Of a stretch of 43,663 nucleotides of DNA, positions 11,901 through 22,172 are shown piece by piece. The position numbers and the translations under genes are program-made. Each line of letters begins with the position of its first letter. Within the stretch, counting starts at the first letter, position 1. The stretch lies in assembly GCA_027596035.1 (NCBI GenBank), contig JADGJA010000094.1:1-43663 (forward strand), written 5' to 3'. This stretch comes from Thoreauomyces humboldtii (lineage: Eukaryota; Chytridiomycota; Chytridiomycetes; Spizellomycetales; Powellomycetaceae). The notes under the pieces were generated by a model. The model worked only from the letters and a program-made list of their open reading frames with translations, did no database searches and had not been told where the DNA came from.

Positions 11901-14900
11901 TTGTCCACAGTCGACAGCCTTACGCGATCAGCTGCTCTGACGGACACAACGTTCTTTCCAACCTCTCCATCCTCGTCGTTGTCGTCGGGTCCGACATCGT
12001 CCAGCTGCTCCTCCCCTTCCAGAATCTTGCTGATGTCCTTCAAATTCCTGGAGTCGATGTACAGTGGCAGCTGCTCCTTCCTCAGTTGCTCCCGGAGACA
12101 CAAGAGTTGACCAGCATATGGAGTCAACACGGCGATGTCGCCCTGCGGGTAGCCCTGTCGAATAAGGTGACGGACTAATGCCACTACGAGCTCGGCCTCG
12201 CGGTAGTTGACCTTGGAGCGGGAGGTCTCGCTGGGACCGTCCTCCATGTCCTTGTCCTTTCCGCCTTCGCGGTGGCTGTGGTCCAGGAAAAAAACGTTTT
12301 GACGCATGCCTTTGACCTATCGACAAATGTGAGTAAGATTTTGGGACAGGCAGGTAGATGGTCATGGAACATGATTACCTTTGGGTGATCGTGCACTGCA
12401 GCTGCATCTTCGAGCGTGGGATATAAGGTCTGCTTCAAAAGCTGAGAGATCTCCGGCCTCATCCTCCATTGCGTAGACAGCTGTGCGATCAATCCATCCG
12501 CCCTCGCATTAGGCACAGCTTCGGCTCTCTTGACCAAGCGTTCGAAGAGCGACACGTCAAGGGAATGACCTGAACCTGACTCAATGGAGAGCCCGTGTTC
12601 TTCGATCTGCGCAATCCCAATCACAACGTCAGTGTGGCAATCATTCGCAGCGGGCAGTTTACATAACGGTGAACAAACAAGGCCTCACCGATGGCCTAAG
12701 CTGCTTCTCGTCTCCAATCTGAATGAGATGGGCAGCGCCCAAGCTCAGAGACGCTATGAGATGGGCTTCGAGGACCTCACCGGCCTCTTCGCACATAACG
12801 ATAGAGGGTGCAAGGTTATGCAGCAGCTTCATGTGAGCCGCGGCGCCACTCGTAGTGACGCCCAGCACCTTGCACCCACGGAGGATCCGCAGCTGGACGG
12901 CTACCTCGATGTCGTCGTACTCTGCTTTCTTGTCGTCGTAGCTCTTGCACAGCGATTCGAAGTGACCGGACTGCAGGTCCATGCAAGTGCGTTGCCAGTA
13001 GCTCATAAGACGGTGGCGCTCTGAAACGGTCATCTCCCACACGGCCATATCATCCCAGAGGGTTTCCAAGGGTCGGTCGGACGCACCCTCGATGATTGGA
13101 ACGATCTCGTCGTCTGAAAGCTCGTCTTCCCCCTCGTCAAACCCATTGTCCTCCGGCAGAACATCAAAGTGGTTGGCCTCGGCGGACTCTTCTGCGATCC
13201 ACGGTAGGGGCTCGGCTTGCCATGCACCGAGCTGATATTCGATGTCGTCCCCACGAAGCCACTTTTGAAGCGAGTCCTGACTCTTCTTCCTGCTGCCTGA
13301 GACCATCTGGAAGTCCAGGTTGTCTCCGGTACCGTCGCTGTGGGCAGCGACCATCCCAAGACCGATCTGGGCTACCTGCTCATCGAAGAGGATGTCGAGG
13401 TCCGACAGCTTCCATTTCTTGGTCGGACGGGTTTGGAGCTCGTTGAACTCATTGATGGTCGTCTCCATAGCTGTCGCCTCGGCTTCGAGCTGCTTAGACT
13501 TAATCAGCTCTTCTTTCGTCTTTGCTCGATATAATAGACTAGTAAGGTTTCGGTATGCCAGCACGTTGCTCTGACTACGTCCTCCGATTCTGATTACATC
13601 GTCTTGATCGATACCCGCCTCGATGAGATCCTCTAGAAACTGATCCAGGGCATGGTTGGTGTAGGTAACGCAGAGGATGGGGAACGTGGCAGAGAAGGCG
13701 CTGCCAGTTCCAGCGAGGCGCTGGACGTTGCTCTGCAGACGACGCGCTGCCTCCTCGGCGTGTTGGGCGAGTCCTCCGGCTGAGATCCTTTTCTCGTTTT
13801 CTAGGAGCGTCTTGACGATGTGGACGCCGATGTATGTCTTCCCGCACCCGGGAGGACCTGCCAAAAGGAAAGACAGTCAGCGACATGACAAAGTACCGGT
13901 TACTAGCACTACCGTAGTTCACCTTGAATCAAAGCGACCGCGCGCGTCATGGCGGATGCAAAGGCTGTGAGTTGAGTTTCGTCTAGGACCAGGTTTCGTA
14001 TGCCGCTGAGTGTCGACACAAGGGACTTGTAGTCGCTGACGTCAACTTCGAAAGGCTCCTTCCTGCCACGTATGAGCGATTTGAGATCAAAGATTGTTCC
14101 AGGACGGAGATAGGAGGGTGGCAGGCTGATGGCCTCGTTGCCCACGATTGCGTCTACGAAGGGAAATGTCTCGTTCGTGAAGTTCTGGAGAGTCTTCAGC
14201 ACGCTGTCGCCTGCATTGAAGAAGTGTCCTTTAACCTGCAGGAGGATATTCTCGTTCCCCTTGTCGTAAGTACCGAGATTCTGCATGGAGACTTTAACCA
14301 GATCCTGAAATTTCAGCAGTTGAACTCCGATGGACGGCAGGACGTCTTCGTTCTTGCTGCTGGAAAGTTGCTTAGGGTCCCTGTCGATAACTTTGGCGAG
14401 GTAGATCTGTCGATCAGCAATCGGCGTATCTTCCGCGATGTCTCTGCTAGCGCCTAGCCATAAGACGACGATGGATCCTTTCTGAAGCATTCGGCTCCCT
14501 CCTCCTTTGCCCCAGTAGTCAGCTTCCTTGCGCGCTCTAGCTGGCTGGTCGAAAGCAACTTGGAGACCGATTCCAAATCTGAGACTGCTTTTGACAGCCA
14601 CGATCTTCACGTTTCGAAATACGAGCATATCCTGCGAGTCTCGTTCGTCTTGAAGTCGATAAAAAGTTCCTGCGGTTCCAATCTTTTTCATAGCCTTGGG
14701 CCCTGCACGAACGAAGCCTGAGATGCCGCTACAGAGGGACGCCAGGAGATCCTCTCGAACCAGTCGGAACTGAGAATCAAGGTACTGGTCTACGCCGTCC
14801 GGCAGGTGACTTTGCCCGGGCATGGGAAGGAAAGATGGTTCTGTGGAAAAGGTCTCCCGAAAAGTCGGGATGATAGAGATCTGGCGGAACTGATCATGGT

Positions 14901-16001
14901 CGTTGTCGTGACGAGGACCTTCCGGTCTCAGCGTCCCAGGTCCCGGCTGGCTTTGGCGGTGAAAGGCGGTGCGACCTGGTTTCCGGGGAGGTGCAGGACT
15001 CGGGGCCTTCGGTTTTGCTTGCTCGGGCAAGATCATCTCCTTCATATACTGGGAGCCCGATGTTAGCCAAGTTCCTTCACGTGAGATGAATCAGGAGGAC
15101 GGTGAAGAGCAAACTCACCTGAAGGCTCTGGCGGAGTTCCTTCCTCGAGCTATCGGACACGCACCCCGGGCCGTTTGCAAGGCATTCCCACCCTTCGGAT
15201 ATGGACTTCAATCTCGTATACCAAGACCGGAACCTACGCTCGGCGGTCGCATTGCTGTCCATTCTCAAGAACCGGACGAGAAACTTGGTGATGAGCAGCA
15301 TCATGTCCGTCCAATCCTTCAGCTCGAACGTGCTTGCGACGTCTGAATCCTCCGTGCTCGGTCGATAAAAGGTATCAATCACGGAGCCTCGAGCGAGAAG
15401 AAGCTCAGCGCATCGAAGCAAGTTTTCGACGAACACGTCATCGTTGAACCAGATAGCAAAAATCCTTCTAAGCTTGGAGACGTAGAGATCTGGCAGTCCA
15501 AGGAGCATGGCAAGAGACGGGACTATGACACGCTGGAAAGAGCATGGGAACTTTCTGTTCCCGGCCTCGATGGACATGTCCTGCTTTTTGAGAGCTCGAA
15601 GAAGGCTTAGTCCGTTCTCCTCGCCGAGTTTGAACAGAAGCTCCTCCGGGTTGGAGTTGATCGCTGACGCAACAAATTTGCGGGCGTAATGCTGATTCTG
15701 GAAGTCGCCTGAGAACCGTGAGACCACGTTAGCCAAGATAAAGTACAAAGCGACAGAGAAAGTGTGCAGCGCATTGTCCTCCACCTTTCTTGATTGCGGC
15801 GAAGACTATCATGGACTCTTTCGTCCTCTCTGGCCTGTTGTCAGATCGCAAGGTTATGCCTGAACCTTGTTGAAGAGGAGGTGTATTCTCGCCATCGCTT
15901 CTGCCGGTGGGGCCTCTCGAGCCTTGAGCTGGGCGGTTCTTGCTTTTGCCTTTGGAGCCTTTCGAGCTTTTTGCCGTGCCAGGAACAGGAGCTCCTATCA
16001 T
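8997..16001 (-). CDS. NFX1-type zinc-finger SF1 helicase with RZ finger (ZNFX1/Hrr1-like)
   Basis: Nine exons join in frame to 2135 aa: 16001-15785, 15708-15119, 15048-13923, 13857-12689, 12606-12379, 12316-11893, 11826-11756, 11687-9266 and 9157-8997. The N-terminal half is the family-specific region. The UPF1-like SF1 helicase has Walker A GPPGCGKT (about residue 645, split by an intron), motif II CEEAGE, motif III GDEKQLRP, motif V VDNFQGEEANVV and motif VI NVMISRAKHG. It is followed by an array of NFX1-type Cys/His fingers (for example CGHACTRACH). The last two exons form the RZ-type finger CPNNHLYTIGECGG...CPECG. Relatives are S. pombe Hrr1, Neurospora SAD-3 and animal ZNFX1, which act in RNA silencing and small-RNA amplification. 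Motif II has Cys-Glu-Glu rather than Asp-Glu, as in several ZNFX1 relatives. The start is tentative: TACTAAT just upstream resembles a branch point. Confidence 0.9.
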
Positions 16002-16133
16002 GATTATTAGTACGCTTGGTCGGCCTGGACGGGCTGTCTTCGGTTGAATGTCAGGAGGTTTTCTCTATGCTTGACACAAGCGGTGCTTAGGGGGGTGGGA
16101 GTGCGCCAGGCGCCTTTGACGGGGGTGAGACAC

Positions 16134-16177
16134 GAGCCAGACAAGAGCCAGACAAGAGCCAGACAAGAGCCAGACAT
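16134..16177. repeat. 11-bp tandem repeat, four copies (GAGCCAGACAA)
   Basis: Four head-to-tail copies of an 11-bp unit, the last one diverging. It lies about 135 bp upstream of the helicase start, in its 5' leader or promoter. Confidence 0.85.
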
Positions 16178-16240
16178 GTGCGAGACAGCCCACTGGAACC
16201 GGGTGGCACAGCCCAAAGTCACAACCTCAAGGCGGAGGAA

Positions 16241-16273
16241 AGACGGAGGGAAGACGGAGGGAAGACGGAGGGA
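16241..16273. repeat. 11-bp tandem repeat, three copies (AGACGGAGGGA)
   Basis: A second, unrelated 11-bp unit repeated three times just beyond the first array. Both lie between the helicase and the small Ser-rich ORF. Confidence 0.85.
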
Positions 16274-16339
16274 TGAGTGGCTCAGAAAGGCAAGAAAGTG
16301 AAAAAGAACAGAAAAAGATTCATTTGGGTCTGCCTGCCC

Positions 16340-16347
16340 TGACGTCA
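16340..16347. promoter_or_regulatory. CRE/ATF palindrome TGACGTCA
   Basis: A perfect CRE-type octamer in the divergent promoter between the helicase (-) and the small ORF (+). bZIP factors of the ATF/CREB family (Atf1 in fungi) bind this sequence. Occupancy here is inferred. Confidence 0.55.
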
Positions 16348-16460
16348 CGTTTCTGACCGCTACACAAAGTAAGTTTTTCTCTCTCTGCCGGCCTGCCGCT
16401 CTCTCTCTCTCTTGAAGTCACTTCTTCTTCTTGTTCTGCTGTTTCCACGCATTCCACTCC

Positions 16461-16467
16461 TATATAT
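16461..16467 (+). promoter_or_regulatory. TATA-like element
   Basis: TATATAT about 96 bp upstream of the ATG at 16563, in a pyrimidine-rich promoter. Confidence 0.5.
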
Positions 16468-16562
16468 CCCTTCCTCTCCCCTCTTTGCCCCATTTCCCAT
16501 CCACTCCCAGCTCTCTTCCTTTCTCAACTACAAGCCAACGCAGCAACTCAATTACAAGTACA

Positions 16563-16841
16563 ATGGTCTCCCCAGAACAACCACAAGCCCACGTCCGCGT
16601 GCTCGACGCTGCGGAGGTCCTGGCCTCCCTCTCCACCGCATCCTCCTCCTCCTCCTCCTCCCCTTCCACATCCTCATCAACAACACCAAGCGACCTTTCT
16701 CCACCATCGCGACGGTACCCCTGGGCCGTCCCATCCGACGCTGCCCGCACAGGAATCCGAGTCGAACCTCGAGACGACTCGTTCGTCGAAGCCGAGACGA
16801 AACAGGAGCGGACGTCGTGCTTCGAAGGCGCTGGGCGGTAG
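16563..16841 (+). CDS. Small Ser-rich hypothetical protein
   Basis: A single-exon ORF of 92 aa starting at the ATG in ACAATGGTC, a good fungal start context. Residues about 26-45 are a Ser/Thr-rich tract from (TCC)n codons. The C-terminal half, with RRYPWAVPSDAARTGI, is charged and non-repetitive. There is no signal peptide or membrane segment, and I recognise no family. Support comes from the TATA-like element, the pyrimidine-rich leader ending ACAATG and the compact spacing. It is divergent from the helicase and convergent with the cyclophilin gene. Confidence 0.5.
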   Translation: MVSPEQPQAHVRVLDAAEVLASLSTASSSSSSSPSTSSSTTPSDLSPPSRRYPWAVPSDAARTGIRVEPRDDSFVEAETKQERTSCFEGAGR

Positions 16842-17024
16842 TCCCTTGAGAGATTGAGACCTCTTCTTACACACCCACTCGTTATGCTCTATTATAGTTA
16901 GTTGCGCGTACTTTTGGTTTTTTCGTCGAATAGACTGCGGATCTTCCAGAGTTTTTCCGTAAAGGCATCCGATGGACATCAGGCATGCTTTACTAAAGTA
17001 TTTACAAGGTGTGACCCGCACACA

Positions 17025-18021
17025 CTACGCTTTGAGCTCTCCGCAGCCCGTGATGGTGACCTTCTCCACCGGTCGAGCATTATTCGTTCGCACCTTCTCC
17101 ACCGCCCGCAATACCTCCATCCCCTCGACAACTCTACCGAAAACCACGTGCTTGCCGTCCAGCCTGTGAACAACGAGCCAGCAGGTGTCAGTTCACGCGC
17201 CGCTGCCAGTCTGCTGATCACCACACTTACCACGCAGTATCGGCGGTAGTGATGAAGAACTGACTCCCTGAGAAAAAAATCAGATACCCAAAGGAGCAAG
17301 GTCAGAACACCCTTGCACGAGTGGAAAAGCTGACGTCTTATCAACGCTCCGCCCCTCACCATTCGTGTCGGGCCCTGCGTTGGCCATGCTGAGGGTCCCA
17401 GGTCCCCCGTGCTTCAGCTTGAAGTTCTCATCCTTGAACTTTTCTCCGTAGATGGACTTTCCCCCTCGTCCATCTCCCCGCGTGAAGTCTCCACCTTGAA
17501 CCTGAGAGGAAAGAAGGTCAAGACCTTGCCCCATTGGTGACCTGCAGGGCGGAAGGGGTTACACCCCGTACCATGAACCCCGGGATGATGCGATGGAACG
17601 ACGAGTTCAGGAACCCGAACCCCATCTCCCCCGTCACCAACTTTCTGTAGTTCTCCGTCGTCTTCGGAACCGTTTCCCCGTAGAGACCCAGCACGATCCT
17701 TCCCAACGGCTTGTCGCCGTGGGTGATGTCCAGGTACACCTTCGTCGTGACATGGTCGAGTGGATGTGGCTCTTCCACTGGGATCGTGGCGACGTCATCG
17801 TCCGTCTGCTGTCCTGGATGCCCGGGAAGATCCTGCTTCCCCTTGTGAACGATGTTCGGCCGAATGGCCGGAGGAGTGACGTCCACCAGGTCCACGTCTG
17901 CTTGCGCTCTGATGTTTGCTGGCAGATATTGGGCTGGAGAGCCGCAGAAGTAGAGGAAGGCGGCGGTGGCGAGGAATGCCAGGAGAGCGATCGTCGAACG
18001 GCGGGAGCGGAAGATTGCCAT
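17025..18021 (-). CDS. Membrane-anchored cyclophilin-type peptidyl-prolyl isomerase
   Basis: Exons 18021-17572, 17501-17360, 17267-17231 (only 37 nt) and 17163-17025 join in frame to 255 aa. Residues about 8-28 form one hydrophobic segment after a basic RSRR stretch, so it is a signal-anchor or signal peptide. An acidic linker follows, then the cyclophilin domain from about residue 93. Conserved active-site pieces are FHRIIPGFM (Arg), [18 protein letters not shown] and [10 protein letters not shown] with the Trp linked to cyclosporin binding. The predicted role is cis-trans isomerisation of Xaa-Pro bonds during folding in the secretory pathway. The long linker distinguishes it from a minimal CypB, and there is no obvious HDEL-type end. 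Confidence 0.93.
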
Positions 18022-18400
18022 GATGCGAACCGGTTCAGCACCTGGGTTGCGTGGACGACTTAATGTGTAAGTGTGGTTGATAAAATTGTAGGAAGGGGGA
18101 CTGGGAGACCGTTTCGGGAGGAAGAGGCTGTGCAAGTTGATGGAAGATTCAGCGACCGGGAAAAGCGTCAACGTTTCGCGTTGCCCTTTCTCTCTCTCTC
18201 GCCTCTGCCGTTTTCCACCTCGGCCAGGCCACCCCGTATCGTATTATAGACCACGTTCGACGACTTTCCCACATAGACAACCCGTCGGAACGTACATAGA
18301 AGAAGGGTCCGAGATAGAGGGTGCTCGTTTGAGAAAGACGGACGCTATTTAACCTGTCCCAAGTCGACCTACTCGATCTTCATACGCTACCCTCCCTCGC

Positions 18401-20879
18401 ATGAGCCCAATGACCCAGTCAAGTGCAGGCTATATGCGCCTGCCCCTGTTTGTGCAGGAGACTCTGTACTCGAAGAACAAGGCCAAGCGTCAGTTTGTCA
18501 CGAGGACTCTCGGGCTGACCTTTGCTTTCAACGTTCTCTGGTTCCTTTCCTTGGAGGGCAAGGTCACGCCTGAGGAAATGAACGTAACCATTGGAAAGCT
18601 GGGCGTGTACATGGTAGGGGTTGTTTCCCACGGTATTGAGAGCACTCCTCAGACTGCTTACTTCGTAACCCTTCCGTAGCTTCTGGCTGAGCTCTGCCTT
18701 ACGTCGCTCCTTTGGCTCTTCTGCACCCACCTTCGTCAATGGCCTCGCAGGATCGCTCTCGCGGCGGTTCCCCTCAACCTGTACCTCTGGTACCTCTACG
18801 ACCACGGCAACATCCTCATGTCCCACGGAGCGTTCAACATGCTCATCTTCTTCATGATCGGCGTCCCGCTAAACCTCGTCATCGCCACTCTGTATCTGTG
18901 GCACAGGTCCGCGGGAAGCTGGAGAGCGTTCGGCTACCAGTTCCTCTTCGTCTGGGCCTTCATCTTCACTTGGAACTTCTTTTCCATGCGGAGATCGTAC
19001 CGTCTGCTCGACGTCGGGTTCTGGGAGCTGACTGGAAACTCGGGATGTGCGGCAGGAGACGTTGCTGGGCATTGTCGGCCGGATCAGTGCGTTTGGGATA
19101 AACCATATCCTTGGATTGATTTGCTTGCCGTGCCCCAGAACTTCTTCCTGGTGAGGTCCACCTTTGTTCTTAAACTACATGTCAGCATGTTAACGTGGCC
19201 CGACCACCTCAGGGACCAATGACATGTCCGAAGCTGGACCACTTTTCCGCCACGATCGATCCTGCTACAAACATTCTCACGGTGGTCGGCTGCCCTGCTA
19301 CCGAAACGACGTACCTCGATTCCTACTTTAGCGAGACGCGGCTGGAGACCTTCCGAGGGCCTGCCGTATCGTACCTGCCGAACACAGAAACATGGGGATA
19401 TGAAGACAAGGAAGATAACCTTCTAGCGTGAGTTGAAACCGGTCGCCGAGATTCTTTCTCAAATATCTCATTGTCCTGTTGCATCCAGACCATACAACAA
19501 CTTCCAACGTAAGGTTCTGACCTATGTCGAGGGCAACTCGCACGCTTATCCTCAAGGTGGTCTCGACATCGGCGACACCCAAACGGTGCTTGTCCGATGT
19601 GGCCTTTTGGAACCGAAGCTCGTGTATCGTGTCAAGTCTCTGGATGCACCTGCACCTCCAACCGCAAAAGCTCCCGTGGTCGTCGAAGAGAAGGGCCAGG
19701 ACGGTGAACTCAACGTCGTGTTCGTGTTCCTCGACGCGGTCTCCCGACGTCACTTTTTCCGCAAGATGCAAAAGACGGTCAAGACGATGGAGCGGTTCGC
19801 GAAACCCGGCGTCGTCGACACCCCGGACGAGAGTCCTGTCCTTCACCAGTTCTTCCGGTACCATGCCATCGGACTCAACACGGGGCCAAACACCCGCGCT
19901 CTGTGGTCCGATATCCCGTCGAACGATAAGGAGACGGGTGCGACGCCCATTTGGGAAGACTTCCACAAGGATGGGTACGTCACGGGTCGAATGGACGGCG
20001 TGTGCGAAGACGTGAGTAGGCTGTGTAGGACGCGATGTCACGCAACTGGCATGGGTTTCTGACCCTTCTTCTGCAGTGGAATGCCTTCTACAACACGGCG
20101 CATTTCCCGACAAAGGAGCTGAAGACGGTACCTGCTGCCGTATCGCACGAGATGATCGCGTTCTCTTGTCTTCCACCCTACCTACCCGTCGGAAAGGGTT
20201 TCGCTGGCAACTTTGCCGGAAGCACGTCCATGAAGGCCCACTGCCTGAGCGGTCAACACATCGGTTGGCACATGCTCGACTGGCTTGACATCTTCGTCAA
20301 GGAATACTACGAGAAGAAGTCAAAGTTCTTTGTCACCGGTGTCTTCCTTGAAGGCCACGAAGGTATGTGACGCACAATCCATATGTGTGAGTTTTGCGAT
20401 GGGAAAAGCGCGCAGCGCAGCCGACTTACCAGGCTCTTTGCAATTTTTTTCAAGGATCCACCGAGGTGATCAAGACCCTCGACGATCGTCTCTCTGCCTT
20501 CCTGGACCCATCGACCTCGAACCTGGACTACAACAACACGGCCGTCTTCGTGCAGGCCGACCACGGTCTCCACATGGGACTCAACTACATCTTCTTCGAC
20601 AACGGACACGTCGAGGAGGTGCAACCCTTCTCGGGCGTCATCCTGCCTGCCTGGTACACCCGCAAGCACGGGGACAGGATCAAGGACAACCAGGATCGAC
20701 TCGTCACGGCGCACGACTTTTGGGCCACCATGCAGGGCATGCGGGGCGCCGCCAAGGCGAGGAAGAGCACGGCGGGGGGAAGGGATCTCGTCAGGGAGGA
20801 CGTTGGCGATCGGTCTTGTGAGACTTTGGGCATCGACCCTGAGGCGTGTCGATGCAACGTCAAGGGACAATCGGGGTGA
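18401..20879 (+). CDS. Polytopic DUF229 (alkaline-phosphatase/sulfatase superfamily) protein
   Basis: Exons 18401-18613, 18680-19150, 19213-19427, 19489-20011, 20077-20362 and 20455-20879 join in frame to 710 aa. The N-terminal third has several hydrophobic segments (near FAFNVLWFLSL, LLAELCLTSLLWLF, FNMLIFFMIGVPLNLVIA and FLFVWAFIFTWNFF), so it is a multi-pass membrane protein. The rest is a DUF229-type domain: LNVVFVFLDAVSRRHFFR carries the metal-binding Asp and the Ser nucleophile position. Further on come FFRYHAIG, FLEGHEGS and QADHGLHMG with the conserved Asp-His. This superfamily cleaves or transfers phosphate or sulfate esters. An extracytoplasmic phospho-transfer role is inferred. The first intron has an unusual GTAGGG donor. 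Confidence 0.87.
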
Positions 20880-21280
20880 AAGGACACTTCTTGTTTCGCT
20901 CGATCCATCTGTTATCGTTGTTTCCTAGTTTCTTCACCATCTACCACCTTCTGTAATTTTATTTTGGACCCGTTCTTCTTGCAAATCACCAGGCATCCTC
21001 GTTGTCTGTGGCATCCTTCTCCGGGTGGGACTCCTTTCCTTTCCGTATCGCCGAGACCCCGGGTGCCTGCGGGGCCGTTGGACGGACCTTTCAAAGAGCT
21101 CCATGGACTCCGCACACAACAGGCTCCGAGAAGAAAGATGAAGCAGGAAGAAGCCTTCTATTGGATTTTTTCTCACGATCGACGAAAAAAGAACAACAGA
21201 AAAGGGGCTCGCTAGCTGGTGCCAAAGGTTGCGGTGGGGATGCAGAGGATGGGATCGTTGGACACAGAGGAACAATCGCT
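20880..21280. other. Intergenic between convergent genes
   Basis: 3' flanks of the DUF229 gene and of eL38. No gene or notable repeat is seen. Confidence 0.6.
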
Positions 21281-21762
21281 TTAGATCTTCTTGACCTCCA
21301 AATCTAGGACAGAGGAAAGAGAAAGGCAAATGAGCTTCGAGCGGAGAGAAAGGTTGAGGGGGAGAGATCGAGGGAAGATCCCCCAGCGAGTGGGCGATGG
21401 GAACGTACCCGGGGGAAGGGACTGCTGCAGCTTCTCGGCCTTTTCAAAGTCGGCAACGACGAGGGTGTAGAGGTACTTTGAGCAGCGGACCTTGAACTTG
21501 ACCTCGTTGGCGTTCTTCTTGATCTTCACGGCTGCAGAGAAAGAAGGGTGTGAGAGTGAGCCGGAAAGAAGGGAGATAGCGGTGGGAATGAAGAGGAGGT
21601 GAATGGTAATTCAAACTACTAACACTTGGCATCCTTTCGCCTGGCCGTGAGGAGGAAGTCCTTGATCTCGGTGATCTGCTTAGGCTGAGAGGTAGAATTG
21701 GCGATAGGTCAGCTCCTGCAACGTTGATACATAGGTACCCTCTCCTGTGGATGTAGTACCAT
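21281..21762 (-). CDS. RPL38: 60S ribosomal protein eL38
   Basis: Exons 21762-21760 (only the ATG), 21684-21624, 21531-21409 and 21303-21281 join in frame to 69 aa. After the ATG-only first exon, the second encodes [20 protein letters not shown]. Then come [23 protein letters not shown] and [19 protein letters not shown], which is eL38 along its full length. An ATG-only first exon is common in fungal ribosomal protein genes and places the first intron right next to the promoter. The protein is part of the large ribosomal subunit. It shares a 410-bp divergent promoter with HMG-CoA lyase. Confidence 0.96.
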
Positions 21763-21928
21763 TGCGATGTGTTTCTGGCTGCGACCTTTGGTGGAAAGAT
21801 GTTGCAGTTTGGACGAGGGGGAAAGAGAAACCCAACTGCCCAGTTTTCTGCCGTGGGTGGGGGGTAGGGTTGCCTTCCCCTTCCCGACGGGTGCAATGGC
21901 AATGGCTGGGGCCCCCAACCCTCCCGTT

Positions 21929-21936
21929 TCACGTGA
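21929..21936. promoter_or_regulatory. TCACGTGA E-box palindrome
   Basis: A perfect TCACGTGA in the divergent eL38/HMG-CoA-lyase promoter. bHLH factors such as Cbf1 bind this sequence, and Cbf1 regulates ribosomal protein genes in many fungi. Binding here is inferred. Confidence 0.55.
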
Positions 21937-22023
21937 CCGCTTGAGCACCTGTCGACCGTGGCTGCTGTCTGAATGTTTTCATTTATTACTGTCAAAACTG
22001 TCCACACACACAGCGCGTGATTT

Positions 22024-22050
22024 GCCCCTCTCTCTCTCTCTCTCTCTCCC
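22024..22050 (+). repeat. CT microsatellite in the HMG-CoA lyase promoter
   Basis: A (TC)n tract about 125 bp upstream of the HMG-CoA lyase ATG. Pyrimidine tracts are common in fungal promoters. Confidence 0.8.
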
Positions 22051-22172
22051 TCTTCGCCGTGGGTGATGGCGCGCTAACTGTACAAGGGAAGGTCGTTCTG
22101 GCAACCTGGCATTTCCCACGGCACCCTTCGAGGACTCGACCGGTCCCTTCGCAGCTGCTCACGTACTGTATC

